Below, in pieces: positions 34,107 through 43,776 of a stretch of DNA of 64,000 bases (position 1 is its first letter; every line of letters starts with the position of its first letter). The DNA is taken from contig JAHFBF010000002.1 in the NCBI GenBank assembly GCA_023250195.1, forward strand, positions 372,001 through 436,000, read 5' to 3'. The notes under the pieces were generated by a model that saw nothing but the letters and a program-made list of their open reading frames with translations, was not told the DNA's origin and did no database searches. The position numbers were made by a program, and so were the translations under genes. Source of the DNA: Candidatus Melainabacteria bacterium. Its GTDB lineage: Bacteria; Cyanobacteriota; Vampirovibrionia; 2-02-FULL-35-15.

Positions 34107-36986
34107 ATGTCACCAGAAAAACTTATCGAAAAATCCAATTTACCTCTTTCTGAGACAATAACCTCTTACATAAAAGTACGAGGTGCAAAAGAACATAATC
34201 TTAAAAATATAAATGTTGACATCCCAAAAAATAAACTGGTAGTAATAACCGGTGTCAGCGGTTCAGGGAAAAGCTCACTTGCATTTGACACGATTTTTGC
34301 AGAAGGGCAAAGAAGATATGTAGAAAGTCTTTCATCTTATGCAAGACAATTTTTAGGTCAATTAGATAAACCAGATGTAGAATCGATAGAAGGATTAAGC
34401 CCTGCAATTTCAATAGATCAAAAATCTACCAGTCATAATCCACGATCTACAGTAGCAACGGTTACAGAAGTATACGACTATCTAAGACTTTTATATGCCA
34501 GAATTGGTGTCCCTCACTGTCATACCTGTGGTGAGACAATAAAACCTCAGACGATTGATCAAATAATCGATCAGGTTTTATCCCTTAAAGAAGGGACAAA
34601 AGCTCATATTCTTGCACCACTTGTTCATGGAAAAAAGGGTGAATATCAGTCATTATTCCGTGCCCTGCTTAATGAAGGATTTGCAAGAATCAGAGTAAAT
34701 AAAAAGATTTTTTTACTGGAAGAAGAAATAAAACTTGAAAAGAATTTCAAGCACGATATTGAACTAATCATTGACAGAGTGGTTATTAAAAAACAGTCAC
34801 GCTCAAGGATTGCAGACAGTATTTCCCTTGCTCTAAAAAGAGGGGAAGGGATTGCAGTTATTGAAGATCTTGATAATGAAAAAGATTACTTATTCAGCGA
34901 AAAGCTTGCATGTCCGTTTGGGCATGGCTCAATACAGGAAGTATCACCAAGAGCATTTAGTTTTAATAGTCCTTATGGTGCCTGTCCAATATGCCATGGG
35001 TTAGGTCACAACGCTGAATTTGATTCAAAGTTAATCATTCCAGATCCAAATAAATCCTTAAATGAAGGTGCTATTTTTCCTTGGGCAAAAACAAATAATG
35101 TTTATTACAAACAACTCTTAGAATCACTTGCAAAACACTTTAAATTTAATTTGGAAGATCCCTGGAAGGAGCTTCCAAAAAAAATTCAGGAAGTTGTTTT
35201 ATATGGCACGAAAGATGAAGAAATAAAGTTTAAAGTTGACTCCTGGGACGGCGACGAAGTCTGGACTTATAAAGGACATTTCGAGGGAGTTGTGAATCAG
35301 CTAAAAAGAAGATATGAAGAAACCGAGTCTGAAAAGCACAAAGAAGATTTAGAAAACTACATGACAAAAACTCCCTGCAATGAGTGCAAAGGGAAAAGAT
35401 TAAAACCAGAGATCTTGGCAGTTACTGTAAGCGATGTTTCCATTTCTGATTTATGTTTATATTCAATCAAACAGGCAATGGATTTTTTTGTAAACCTCCC
35501 AAGCAAATTAACACAAAAAGAAAAAACAATTGCACATCAATTATTAATTGAAATCAAAGCAAGGCTTAAGTTTTTAATTGATGTGGGGTTGGATTATTTA
35601 TCGCTTGATCGCTCTGCAAATACTTTATCCGGCGGCGAAGCACAAAGAATTAGACTAGCCACTCAGATTGGTTCCGGACTATCCGGAGTTTTATATGTAT
35701 TAGATGAACCATCAATAGGCTTACACCAGCGAGATAATACAAGATTATTAAACACCTTAAAAAGATTACGTGAGCTTGGAAATACATTACTTATAGTAGA
35801 GCATGACGAAGAAACCATAAGAGCAGGTGACTGGTTAATAGACATCGGTCCTTATGCAGGTTTGCATGGTGGAGAGATTATAGCAGTCGGAAGAATTCAG
35901 GATATTATTGCAGAATCAAATTCAATTACTGGAGAATTCCTGTCTGGAAAAAGAAGAATATCAGTACCAAAAACAAGAAGGGAAGGAAATGGAAAATACC
36001 TGGGAATAATTGGTGCAAAATTAAATAATTTAAAAAATATAGATATTAAACTCCCGCTTGGAAAATTTATAGCAATTACAGGCGTCAGTGGTTCAGGGAA
36101 ATCAAGTCTTATAAACGATCTCCTGTTTCAATTCCTGCAGCATAAAATTTATAAAACAACCCGCAAACCTGAAAAAATAGACGATGTAAAAGGAATTGAA
36201 AACTTAGATAAAATAATTGTTATTGATCAAAGCCCGATTGGCAGAACACCCAGAAGTAACCCTTCTACTTATACGGGCTTATTCGACACTGTTCGTGAAA
36301 TATTTTCAATGACCAATGAAGCAAAAGCCAGAGGATACCAACCGGGCAGGTTTTCATTTAATGTAAAAGGTGGACGCTGTGAAGCCTGCCGTGGTGAAGG
36401 TTTAAATGAAATTGAAATGAATTTTTTACCTTCGGTTTTTGTAACCTGTGAAGTATGCAAAGGAGCAAGGTATAATCACGAAACCCTTGAAGTAAAATTT
36501 AAAGGTGCTTCAATAAGCGATGTTTTAAATATGACTGTAGAAGAAGCTCTTGTGTTTTTTGATGCCGTATCTAAAGCCAAAGCAAAATTACAAACACTGC
36601 TTGATGTAGGATTAGGTTATATAAAACTTGGACAGCCTGCCACAACCCTCTCCGGCGGTGAAGCACAAAGAGTAAAATTAGCTGAACAATTATCACGTCG
36701 CAGCACAGGAAAGACAATCTACCTCCTTGATGAACCAACCGTTGGTTTACACTGGCATGATGTAGAGCATCTGCTTTCTGTTTTGAACAGACTGGTTGAC
36801 ACAGGAAATACAGTAGTAGTAATAGAACATAATCTTGATGTTATTAAACAAGCTGACTGGATTATAGACCTTGGTCCTGAAGGTGGAGATAAGGGTGGGG
36901 AGATCGTTTGCGAAGGAACACCGGAAGAAATCGCAAAGTGCCAAAAATCCTACACGGGAGAATATTTAAAGAAAATATTTAAATAG
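34107..36986 (+). CDS. uvrA: UvrABC excinuclease subunit A
   Basis: A 959-residue ABC-type ATPase that scans DNA for bulky lesions and loads UvrB. Two Walker A motifs ([14 protein letters not shown] near 46 and [14 protein letters not shown] near 660) and two signature motifs ([28 protein letters not shown]) are present. So are two zinc modules ([16 protein letters not shown]...CEVCKGARY). The length is normal. The start [13 protein letters not shown] may be downstream of the true one or not, as the palindrome obscures a ribosome binding site. ATG at 34107 is the only good in-frame start before the first motif. Confidence 0.97.
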   Translation: MSPEKLIEKSNLPLSETITSYIKVRGAKEHNLKNINVDIPKNKLVVITGVSGSGKSSLAFDTIFAEGQRRYVESLSSYARQFLGQLDKPDVESIEGLSPAISIDQKSTSHNPRSTVATVTEVYDYLRLLYARIGVPHCHTCGETIKPQTIDQIIDQVLSLKEGTKAHILAPLVHGKKGEYQSLFRALLNEGFARIRVNKKIFLLEEEIKLEKNFKHDIELIIDRVVIKKQSRSRIADSISLALKRGEGIAVIEDLDNEKDYLFSEKLACPFGHGSIQEVSPRAFSFNSPYGACPICHGLGHNAEFDSKLIIPDPNKSLNEGAIFPWAKTNNVYYKQLLESLAKHFKFNLEDPWKELPKKIQEVVLYGTKDEEIKFKVDSWDGDEVWTYKGHFEGVVNQLKRRYEETESEKHKEDLENYMTKTPCNECKGKRLKPEILAVTVSDVSISDLCLYSIKQAMDFFVNLPSKLTQKEKTIAHQLLIEIKARLKFLIDVGLDYLSLDRSANTLSGGEAQRIRLATQIGSGLSGVLYVLDEPSIGLHQRDNTRLLNTLKRLRELGNTLLIVEHDEETIRAGDWLIDIGPYAGLHGGEIIAVGRIQDIIAESNSITGEFLSGKRRISVPKTRREGNGKYLGIIGAKLNNLKNIDIKLPLGKFIAITGVSGSGKSSLINDLLFQFLQHKIYKTTRKPEKIDDVKGIENLDKIIVIDQSPIGRTPRSNPSTYTGLFDTVREIFSMTNEAKARGYQPGRFSFNVKGGRCEACRGEGLNEIEMNFLPSVFVTCEVCKGARYNHETLEVKFKGASISDVLNMTVEEALVFFDAVSKAKAKLQTLLDVGLGYIKLGQPATTLSGGEAQRVKLAEQLSRRSTGKTIYLLDEPTVGLHWHDVEHLLSVLNRLVDTGNTVVVIEHNLDVIKQADWIIDLGPEGGDKGGEIVCEGTPEEIAKCQKSYTGEYLKKIFK

Positions 36987-36995
36987 TAATTGCTG

Positions 36996-38348
36996 TTAAT
37001 TCTCCAAGGCATGTTTTATCCTTAATTTTGTTACATAATTTACTCCCATATTTATAATCCAAACCATCAATGAATGTGCTGCAAATCCTTTATACAAACA
37101 TTTTGCATGTGCATCTTCAGCCTCATTCTGTAGTTTTTCATTTCCTTCAGTTGATTTTATTACATGATGAATCTTTGCAGGCTCAGGAAAACTCTTCTGA
37201 ATTCTTTCAAAATAGCTTTCAGTTCCATTTTTTGTTTGACTTAAATATTCAGGCTCAACTAAAATACCAGGTTGTACATTAAATTTACCACTGAGTTCTT
37301 TATCGGCATTTAATGCAAATGTTCCATTTGTAATTCTATGTCCTAACCACCATGATGGTATAACTGTTAATAATTTTAAGATTCTTTCAGTTCTTTCATA
37401 CCATCCTTGAGACGTTACTATTGCACTGATCCACTTTGGAAGTGATGTCATTGAAAATAAAAGTCCGAGTTTTGGATAAATACCATGAGTCATATCAAAC
37501 TGGTTTTGAACAATTTGCAAGAATTTACTTTTTTGAACAGCTTCTTTATCCTCGACCTTTGTTAGAAGATATGAATTTAAAACAGGTGAAATGAATATAG
37601 AACCAACCCCTACTGCTTTTTGAAAAATCGTTAATTCTTTAGATTCACCAAGATTGCTGCTTTCTTCTTCTGATGCATAGTTCATGGTCCCTGTAAATCT
37701 GTTTTCTCCTAATACATATTTCCTGAACAATCTCATAATCAAACCAAAACTTCCCCAATAACAACCCTCAATTAAACTTTCACCAATGATAGTGGCTTTC
37801 TTAAGCTTGTATATAAGTTTTTGTTTTTCTTCAGTAGCAACAAAGTTATCATAAAAATCTTCAATTTCTTTTGCTTGCATCTTATATTTTTCAGCTAAAT
37901 CTTCTTTACCTGTTCTTGAATAGAGAGATGAAATAAAATGCTTATCTTCAGTTTCTTCTATTTTAATTCTGTTTATTGCAGTTTCAAAGTTTTTAAAATC
38001 ACGAAGCTCAGACATCGAAAACTTCAAATAATGGAGTACATCTTTCTGCATCTCCTTCGGAAGAATAAATTCAGCCTGTATCCTGCCTACATAAGTAGTT
38101 AACAATGGTGCAATTACAACCATCGTAGTACCAGAAAGTCCTTCAAAAGCTGATTCCATAGCCTTTTTAAAACTTCTAAACAGATCAGCAACTATTAAAG
38201 GAAGATCTAAGCCTGTAATATCAAGAGCACCTCTATAAGTAGATTCTCTGGAACATAGAATGCTTGCAAAATCTCTACAATAATTCCAACTACCTTTTAA
38301 TTGTGGCTGTGTTTTTGCATTTAAACTTGTTTTTGAAATATTATTCAA
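36996..38348 (-). CDS. unknown protein, paralogue of the gene at 60448
   Basis: A 450-residue protein I do not recognise. It is clearly homologous over its full length to the 448-residue product at 60448. Conserved blocks include FASILCSRESTYR, KKATIIGESLIEG, GVGSIFISPVLN, GIYPKLGLLF, ERTERILKL and NADKELS/KLA. Both have several hydrophobic helices (SGTTMVVIAPLLTTYVG; SIFISPVLNSYLL; VIPSWWLGHRITNG), suggesting a membrane protein with cytoplasmic helical parts. The track start is TTG 38348 with only a weak site. A 57-codon gene lies 18 nt upstream in the same direction. It is convergent with uvrA, 9 nt apart. Confidence 0.8.
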   Translation of the reverse strand: MNNISKTSLNAKTQPQLKGSWNYCRDFASILCSRESTYRGALDITGLDLPLIVADLFRSFKKAMESAFEGLSGTTMVVIAPLLTTYVGRIQAEFILPKEMQKDVLHYLKFSMSELRDFKNFETAINRIKIEETEDKHFISSLYSRTGKEDLAEKYKMQAKEIEDFYDNFVATEEKQKLIYKLKKATIIGESLIEGCYWGSFGLIMRLFRKYVLGENRFTGTMNYASEEESSNLGESKELTIFQKAVGVGSIFISPVLNSYLLTKVEDKEAVQKSKFLQIVQNQFDMTHGIYPKLGLLFSMTSLPKWISAIVTSQGWYERTERILKLLTVIPSWWLGHRITNGTFALNADKELSGKFNVQPGILVEPEYLSQTKNGTESYFERIQKSFPEPAKIHHVIKSTEGNEKLQNEAEDAHAKCLYKGFAAHSLMVWIINMGVNYVTKLRIKHALEN

Positions 38349-38366
38349 TATAAATCTTTATTAAAA

Positions 38367-38540
38367 TCAGTTTTCTCTCTCTAAGTAAAAATGTTTATAT
38401 ACCATTAACAGAAATATTGCACTTACAGAAGCCGGGATTATTAAAACTCTGCATTTTTCCACTACACCTTTTGTAGATCCATTTAAAGCACGTGAAGTGT
38501 TTGCAGTTCTTGTCTGTGCATTATGTGTAGTAATTTTCAT
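38367..38540 (-). CDS. small single-span membrane protein, unknown (below ORF track cutoff)
   Basis: A 57-codon minus-strand ORF (MKITTHNAQTRTANTSR...EREN) ends 18 nt before the paralogue-family gene. It has a polar, Thr/Asn/Arg-rich N-terminus and one membrane helix (VLIIPASVSAIFLLMVY) followed by a short charged tail. No strong ribosome binding site precedes the ATG. The clean topology and operon position favour a real gene. I see no counterpart beside the second paralogue. Confidence 0.5.
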   Translation of the reverse strand: MKITTHNAQTRTANTSRALNGSTKGVVEKCRVLIIPASVSAIFLLMVYKHFYLEREN

Positions 38541-38712
38541 TCGTTAATAACTGGTTTAAAAAAGTTCCTCTTAAAAATTAAATATTTTATTGTTTTTTTA
38601 ATGATAATTGAACCAATAATTAATGTCAAATTTATAGACAATTAATTAACATTCATTTAATAACTTATTTTAAAATAAGTCTTATTATAAGCATTTTTTA
38701 TCAATTTAAGTG

Positions 38713-38742
38713 TTGACGAAAATATCGTCATTCCTGTATAAT
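38713..38742 (+). promoter_or_regulatory. sigma70-type promoter and operator of the TrmB-like regulator
   Basis: TTGACG (38713-38718) and TATAAT (38737-38742) are 18 nt apart. The inverted repeat gacga-aaata-tcgtc (38715-38729) overlaps the -35 box and could be a repressor site. The ATG follows only 7 nt after TATAAT, so the transcript would be leaderless or nearly so. Confidence 0.75.
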
Positions 38743-38749
38743 TAAAATC

Positions 38750-39490
38750 ATGAACATAAGAAATATTCTCCGACAATTCGGCTTTTCAGAAAATGAAGCA
38801 AATGTTTATTTAGCATCACTTGAACTTGGATTATCTTCTGCTCAGGATATTGCAAAAAAAGCTGGAATAAAAAGGACTACTGCATATTCTGTTCTTGATT
38901 ATCTCGTTCAAAGAGGAATTATGAGCAAGACTGAAGTAAAAGGTAAAACCCGGTTTTTGGTTGAACCACCAGAAAAACTGCTCAACATCATTGGTGATGT
39001 TTATACAAAGTTTTCAGAAATGCTTCCCGAACTCCATGCAGTTTATAACATTAAACAAACAAAACCAAAAATCACTTTTTATGAAGGAGAATTGGCAGTT
39101 CAAAATATCTATGACGATACCCTTAAAGAAAAACCAGAAGAAATATTAGAATGGAATACAAACAAATTTTTTGAACGTTCAACGGTTGATCAAACTTATA
39201 TTGAAAAAAGAGTTGGGCTGAATATAAAAGCAAAAAGAATGGCATCAATTGGTTCTTTATGGGATAAGAGACATAAAGCCAGAGACAAAGATGAGCTTTC
39301 AGAAACGGTTATATTACCTAAAGATAAATTTGATTTGGATATTGAGGTTAATATTTACAATGATAAAATTGCTTTTTTAAACTATGAAGAGAATATGTCA
39401 GTAATTATTGAAAGTAAAGCAATTGCAGATGCCATGAAAAAAGTTTATGAATTATCCTGGATTGGCGCTAAAACAATTGAAGTGAAGTAA
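38750..39490 (+). CDS. TrmB-type transcriptional regulator
   Basis: A 246-residue regulator. The N-terminal winged helix (LRQFGFSENEANVYLASLELGLSSAQDIAKKAGIKRTTAYSVLDYLVQRG) is of the TrmB/HTH_34 type common in Archaea and in some bacteria. The C-terminal domain (ITFYEGELAVQNIYDDTL...) is of the sort that binds a small ligand. It starts almost directly at its promoter. It sits 110 nt upstream of sodB and bcp, so it may control oxidative-stress genes, and the palindrome at its own promoter suggests autoregulation. Ligand unknown. Confidence 0.82.
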   Translation: MNIRNILRQFGFSENEANVYLASLELGLSSAQDIAKKAGIKRTTAYSVLDYLVQRGIMSKTEVKGKTRFLVEPPEKLLNIIGDVYTKFSEMLPELHAVYNIKQTKPKITFYEGELAVQNIYDDTLKEKPEEILEWNTNKFFERSTVDQTYIEKRVGLNIKAKRMASIGSLWDKRHKARDKDELSETVILPKDKFDLDIEVNIYNDKIAFLNYEENMSVIIESKAIADAMKKVYELSWIGAKTIEVK

Positions 39491-39515
39491 TTTGTATTTC
39501 TCAATTTTTATTTCG

Positions 39516-39540
39516 ATTAATTTGTATCATACAAATTAAT
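39516..39540 (+). promoter_or_regulatory. inverted repeat upstream of superoxide dismutase
   Basis: attaatttgta-tca-tacaaattaat is an 11-bp perfect inverted repeat with a 3-nt spacer, 60 nt before the sodB start. AT-rich with short spacer, it resembles an operator more than a terminator (no T-run). Candidate binders are the upstream TrmB-like protein or Fur. Confidence 0.55.
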
Positions 39541-39600
39541 TTCTGAGTTATTGGGTATTCTAGGTTTAGTTAAGAAAATATTCTCTGGGAGGAATCAAAC

Positions 39601-40203
39601 ATGGCAACAGCAACAACCGGTTATACAGCAAGAACCTTTTCACACTTAAAAGGATTAAAAGGCATTTCAGATGCGCAGCTAGAAGAACATTTTAAGCTTT
39701 ATGCAGGTTATGTAAATAACACAAACACTTTAAATCAAAAAGTAGAAGAGTTAACAAAAGCAGGAAAATCAGGTACGCCAGAATATGGCGAACTAAAGAG
39801 ACGCTATGGTTTTGAATATTGTGGAATGGTTTTACATGAATATTATTTTGACAACATGACTCCAGGCGGTATGGCAATAGATCAAAATTCAAAGTTATAC
39901 AAAAAAATCTGCGAATGTTTTTGGGATTGGAACACCTTTGAAACTGATTTTAAAAATGTAGGAAAAATGAGAGGAATTGGCTGGGCAATTTTATTCCAGG
40001 ACCCCACCACTAAAAAACTTTCAAATCATTTTGTAGCTGATCATGAAATCGGAAATATTCCCGGTTACAAGCCAATTCTTGTGATGGATGTATGGGAACA
40101 TGCATATATTGGAGATTACAAAGCTACAGAAAGAGGAAAATACATTGATGCTTTCTGGGGAAATGTTTGCTGGAAAACAGCTGCAAGCAGATTACTCGAT
40201 TGA
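39601..40203 (+). CDS. sodB: iron/manganese superoxide dismutase
   Basis: A 200-residue Fe/Mn-type SOD that converts superoxide to hydrogen peroxide and oxygen. The four metal ligands are visible: H30 (LEEHFKLY), H79 (VLHEYYF), D163 and H167 (MDVWEHAY). The length is normal, but the N-terminus and the segment FEYCGMVLHEYYFDN are of a divergent subgroup, so metal choice is open. GGGAGG precedes ATG. Regulator upstream and peroxiredoxin downstream make a coherent defence group. Confidence 0.93.
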   Translation: MATATTGYTARTFSHLKGLKGISDAQLEEHFKLYAGYVNNTNTLNQKVEELTKAGKSGTPEYGELKRRYGFEYCGMVLHEYYFDNMTPGGMAIDQNSKLYKKICECFWDWNTFETDFKNVGKMRGIGWAILFQDPTTKKLSNHFVADHEIGNIPGYKPILVMDVWEHAYIGDYKATERGKYIDAFWGNVCWKTAASRLLD

Positions 40204-40220
40204 TTACGTTCTTAAAGTGG

Positions 40221-40238
40221 GGCAGGATTTATTCTGCC
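40221..40238 (+). repeat. hairpin between sodB and bcp
   Basis: ggcagga-ttta-ttctgcc followed by ttt, 17 nt after the sodB stop. It could be a weak terminator/attenuator that lowers bcp expression, or a member of the gggcag...ctgccc repeats (compare 49008). Confidence 0.5.
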
Positions 40239-40283
40239 TTTCTAATAATATTTTTTTTAATAACAATAAACGGAGGTAATACA

Positions 40284-40739
40284 ATGACAACTCAAACAGA
40301 ACTACAAATCGGACAAGATGCCCCTGACTTTAAATTAAAGGCTTATCCAAGCGGTGAATATTCTATCTCTCAGTTCAAAGGGAAGAAAAATATTATTCTT
40401 GCTTTCTACCCAAAAGATGACACTCCCGGATGCACTACTGAAAATTGTGCTTTCAGAGATGATCTTTTAAAATTCGAAGCTGGAAACACTCAGATATTTG
40501 GCATTAGTTGTGATGATGTGAAAAGCCATGAAGCATTTGCCAAAAAGTTTAACTTTACTCACCCATTATTAGCTGATGTAGGCGGTGAAACAGCTAAAAA
40601 ATATGGCACTTATCAAGAACAAAAAGGTTATGCCAGTAGAAAGCTTTTTGTGATTGACAAACAAGGCAAGATTCAAAAAATAATTGATGGAGTACCCTTG
40701 AATAGTGAGCTTTTGGAATTTATTAAGGGCTTGAAATAG
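40284..40739 (+). CDS. bcp: thioredoxin-dependent peroxiredoxin (Bcp/PrxQ type)
   Basis: A 151-residue peroxiredoxin that reduces hydroperoxides. The peroxidatic cysteine is C50 in DDTPGCTTENC and the resolving C55 is four residues later, the PrxQ/Bcp pattern. The ORF track starts at 40167, but GGAGGT lies 6 nt before ATG 40284 (MTTQTELQIGQDAPDF), the family-typical start. It follows sodB by 80 nt. The product of SOD is its substrate, which fits the arrangement. Confidence 0.94.
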   Translation: MTTQTELQIGQDAPDFKLKAYPSGEYSISQFKGKKNIILAFYPKDDTPGCTTENCAFRDDLLKFEAGNTQIFGISCDDVKSHEAFAKKFNFTHPLLADVGGETAKKYGTYQEQKGYASRKLFVIDKQGKIQKIIDGVPLNSELLEFIKGLK

Positions 40740-40770
40740 CCTCTCATTAAAAATAAGTCTAATCATTTAC

Positions 40771-40799
40771 TGTACAAATTTATTGTACTTAGGTATAAT
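40771..40799 (+). promoter_or_regulatory. promoter of the ACP-like gene
   Basis: TGTACA (40771-40776), 17-nt spacer, TATAAT (40794-40799). The leader that follows has a small inverted repeat, aaggag...ctcctt (40831-40853), of which the first arm is a decoy Shine-Dalgarno. A second aaaggag precedes the start codon. This arrangement could tune translation. Confidence 0.6.
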
Positions 40800-40873
40800 T
40801 TTTTAATATAAATACCAAGCATTTTAAATAAAGGAGAAAGCCTTGCACTCCTTATAAATTTAAAGGAGCATTT

Positions 40874-41239
40874 ATGCCTAAAAGAACTGATTCTATAAGT
40901 CCTAGACTCATTCCGTCACCTCCAAAAGCCACGAAAGCTGATACTGCCTCTGAAATTACTATAGATGAGATTCAAACCAGTATTATAGATTTTATTAAAT
41001 CACTATATGAAGACGGTATAAAAAAAGGAAGTATTCCAAATATAGAAACAAACTTTCTTTTAAAAGGAAACCTAAAATTAACTGAATTAGATATAGTTGA
41101 CATTGCAATGGACCTAGAAGAGAAATATCATATTGAATTCACAGATGCTGAAATAGATGGAATTATTACAAAAGATATTACTGCAGTTGGATTAGCAGAG
41201 CTGGTTCTAAGAAAATCCTCCGAAAGAAAAGCTGCGTAA
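40874..41239 (+). CDS. acyl-carrier-protein-like protein lacking the phosphopantetheine Ser
   Basis: A 121-residue protein with a disordered N-terminus (PRLIPSPPKATKAD) and an ACP-like four-helix domain. LKLTELDIVDIAMDLEEKYHIEFTD aligns with the DSLDxVELxMxLEExF core of ACP. In that alignment the modified serine is E71 and the Asp before it is Thr, so no 4'-phosphopantetheine can be attached in the normal way. The rest of helix II is well kept. It has its own promoter and precedes an ABC transporter by 26 nt. Function unknown; a binding or regulatory ACP-fold protein is a guess. Confidence 0.7.
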   Translation: MPKRTDSISPRLIPSPPKATKADTASEITIDEIQTSIIDFIKSLYEDGIKKGSIPNIETNFLLKGNLKLTELDIVDIAMDLEEKYHIEFTDAEIDGIITKDITAVGLAELVLRKSSERKAA

Positions 41240-41265
41240 TGCCTCATAATGATATCCTATTTTAG

Positions 41266-42234
41266 ATGAAGATAGATTTCAAAGTCATTTTGTTTTTTGT
41301 ATTTTTTGTAGTGCTTATACTCCCTTTACATTCATGCAGTTTATCAAAAGATACCAATAAAACAGTTCTTCGACTTGGCTTTATGCCTAATGTTACTCAT
41401 GCTACAGCACTTGTAGGAATTGAGAAAAATATTTTTCAGGATGAGTTGGGGGATACTGTCAAATTCAAACCAGTTCACTTTGTAGTAGGAAACAGCATTA
41501 TAGATGCCTTTATAACAAATCAACTTGATGCTGCCTATGTTGGTCCAGGACCTTTTATTAATGCAACTTATAGAAAGATCCCCATTAAATTATTAGCAAA
41601 TGCAGCAAACAGCGGCACTGTAATCGTAGGTGTAAAGGCAATTCATGAATTGCCCCAACAAAGCAATATAAGAATTGCAGTTCCTCAATATGGAAATACA
41701 CAGGATTTAATATTAAGAGGATATTTAAAACAAAATAATTTATTAGGCAGGGCAAAGATCATCGCTATTCCACCTCAGGATACAGGAACTGCATTTTTTA
41801 CAATGTCAATTGATGCTGCATGTTTACCGGAGCCATGGGGAACAATCTTAATTGAAAAAAATATTTGCAGATTATTGGTTAATGAAAAATCAATCTTAAA
41901 TAATGGTAACTATCCTGTAACTCTATTAGTAACAAATAAGCAATTTGCAGACAAGAATCCTGATTTAATAGAAAAATTATTAACCGCTAACAGTAAGGCA
42001 AATGAATTTATAGCTAACCATCCACAAGAAGCAGTTAAAGTTACTAAAAATGCTATATCAAGGATCTCAAAAAAAGAAATAAATGAAGCTATTATTGCAA
42101 AGGCTTTTAAAAGATGTTCTTTTACCAATAATTTAGATTTAAATGTATTGAAAGAATTCCAAAGTATTGGCATAATTGCAGGGTATTATAAAAAAGGATT
42201 TTTAGATAAAAAACGTGAAAATAACATTAATTAG
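41266..42234 (+). CDS. ABC transporter substrate-binding lipoprotein (NrtA/SsuA/TauA type)
   Basis: A 322-residue lipoprotein with lipobox LHSC. The opening LRLGFMPNVTHATALVG and the GNSIIDAFITNQLDAAYVGPGPF region match the NMT1/SsuA group that binds nitrate, sulfonates, taurine or thiamin precursors. The ligand cannot be chosen from sequence. It overlaps the permease gene by 20 nt, so the two are translationally coupled. The third gene is the ATPase, giving a complete import system: binding protein, permease, ATPase. Confidence 0.88.
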   Translation: MKIDFKVILFFVFFVVLILPLHSCSLSKDTNKTVLRLGFMPNVTHATALVGIEKNIFQDELGDTVKFKPVHFVVGNSIIDAFITNQLDAAYVGPGPFINATYRKIPIKLLANAANSGTVIVGVKAIHELPQQSNIRIAVPQYGNTQDLILRGYLKQNNLLGRAKIIAIPPQDTGTAFFTMSIDAACLPEPWGTILIEKNICRLLVNEKSILNNGNYPVTLLVTNKQFADKNPDLIEKLLTANSKANEFIANHPQEAVKVTKNAISRISKKEINEAIIAKAFKRCSFTNNLDLNVLKEFQSIGIIAGYYKKGFLDKKRENNIN

Positions 42235-42967
42235 AGTTGCTTTTTTTATTTTACTTTTTTCAATTTGGTATCTTGTTGAAAAGTTAGGGCATATACCATC
42301 ATATATTCTTCCTTCTCCATTATCAGTCATTGAAAGCTTTTACCATGGATTTTTAAAGGGTGGATATACAACTGCGATTTTCAGTTCACTTATCCGGGTT
42401 TTAATTGGATATTTTATGGCATTAGGTATTGGAATAATCACAGGTATTCTGCTTGCACGATATTATATTCTTGATGTAACCTTTGGCAAAATAATTCTTG
42501 CACTGCAATCAATACCAAGCGTAGCGTGGGTTCCACTTGCCCTGCTCTGGTTTGGAATAACTGACAGCGCAGTAATATTTATTATTATTTTAGAAGCAGT
42601 TTTACCTGTTACATTAAGCACAAGAAACGCCATGAAAAATATTCCGCCAAATTTAATCCGTGCAGCGCAAACTTTAGGAAGCAAAGGATTACATCTTTAT
42701 CAAAATGTGATTATTAAAGCGATGATTCCAGAACTGGTTACTGGACTAAGGTTAAGCTGGGCATTTGCCTGGAGAGCACTAATAGCAGGTGAACTTTTTA
42801 TAAGTGGCTCTGGAATCGGACAAACATTAGAGCTGGGCAGATCACTGGCTGATATGTCAGAAGTAATAGCAATGATTACAACAATTGGAGTGATTGGCTT
42901 TTTAACAGAGAATATTTTCTTCGGTACAATAGAAAAAAGAGTAAGACTGGCATGGGGGCTGCAGTAA
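42215..42967 (+). CDS. ABC transporter permease (SsuC/TauC type)
   Basis: A 250-residue membrane protein with six hydrophobic segments and the BPD_transp_1 EAA loop (IPPNLIRAAQTLGSKGLHLYQNVIIKAMIPELVTGLRL). The first region SIWYLVEKLGHIPSYILPSPLSV is typical of SsuC/TauC permeases. It starts inside the preceding gene and ends 31 nt before the ATPase start. It is the channel of the transporter formed with the neighbouring lipoprotein and ATPase. Confidence 0.92.
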   Translation: MKITLIRVAFFILLFSIWYLVEKLGHIPSYILPSPLSVIESFYHGFLKGGYTTAIFSSLIRVLIGYFMALGIGIITGILLARYYILDVTFGKIILALQSIPSVAWVPLALLWFGITDSAVIFIIILEAVLPVTLSTRNAMKNIPPNLIRAAQTLGSKGLHLYQNVIIKAMIPELVTGLRLSWAFAWRALIAGELFISGSGIGQTLELGRSLADMSEVIAMITTIGVIGFLTENIFFGTIEKRVRLAWGLQ

Positions 42968-42989
42968 GGGTAAACCAATGTGTTTGCCT
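42968..42989 (+). repeat. short palindromic repeat (gggtaaac...gtttgcct)
   Basis: Same repeat as at 10944-10965, with stem arms gggtaaac and gtttgcct and loop caatgt. The ATG at 42978 chosen by the ORF track lies inside this repeat, so the first seven codons (MCLPNIK) are repeat-derived and the true ATPase start is likely the ATG at 42999. Confidence 0.75.
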
Positions 42990-42998
42990 AACATTAAA

Positions 42999-43775
42999 AT
43001 GATCAATCCAAAAATAAAATTTCTTAATGTCACGAAATCATATGACAACAATTCAAAAAATGAAGTCATCCTACAGGACTTAAGTTTTGAAATTTATGCA
43101 GAAGAATTTGTATGTATTTTAGGACCCTCTGGTTCAGGCAAAACAACAGTTTTAGGACTTGTTGCTGGATTTATAAAACCATCTTCAGGAAATGTACTTT
43201 TCAATTCAAAAGACATAATAAGACCAGACAGCTCACGTACATTGGTTTTTCAGGAATATGCACTCTTCCCATGGTTAAATATTTTAGATAATGTGGCATT
43301 TGGTTTAACTACAAAAAATCATAAAAATAATTATGCAAGAGAAAAAGCTTCTGAATACTTAAATCTGGTAGGACTTTCTGCATATGAAGATCATTCAGTA
43401 AGCCAGCTTTCCGGAGGAATGAAACAAAGAGTTGCTATTGCAAGAGCACTGGCTGTTGATCCTGAAGTTTTATTACTTGATGAACCTTTTGGAGCTCTTG
43501 ATCAGCAAACCAGAGAGAGCATGCAGACTGAATTAACCAGATTAATGACCAAGACAAAAAAAACGGTTTTATTTGTAACTCATAGCGTGGATGAAGCATT
43601 AAAACTTGCCGATAGAATTCTGATAATCGGCGGAAAACCCGGCAAATTACTTTTCGACACTACAATTGCTGCAACAAGACCAAGAGATTTAAATAATTAC
43701 CAGCTGGTAACTATTAGAAATAAAATTCTCGACAAATTATCTCAGCCTGATTTATTTATGGGATCAGATATCTAA
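42999..43775 (+). CDS. ABC transporter ATPase (SsuB/TauB type)
   Basis: A 258-residue nucleotide-binding subunit with Walker A GPSGSGKTT, Q-loop VFQEYALFPWL, signature LSGGMKQRVAIARAL, Walker B VLLLDEPFGALD and the His switch in VTHSVDEAL. These are typical of nitrate/sulfonate/taurine ABC importers. The track start 42978 falls inside a palindromic repeat. ATG 42999 (MINPKIKF) matches the family better, though its site is weak. It is followed by rsmI after 1 nt, so both may be read together. Confidence 0.93.
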   Translation: MINPKIKFLNVTKSYDNNSKNEVILQDLSFEIYAEEFVCILGPSGSGKTTVLGLVAGFIKPSSGNVLFNSKDIIRPDSSRTLVFQEYALFPWLNILDNVAFGLTTKNHKNNYAREKASEYLNLVGLSAYEDHSVSQLSGGMKQRVAIARALAVDPEVLLLDEPFGALDQQTRESMQTELTRLMTKTKKTVLFVTHSVDEALKLADRILIIGGKPGKLLFDTTIAATRPRDLNNYQLVTIRNKILDKLSQPDLFMGSDI

Positions 43776-43776
43776 A

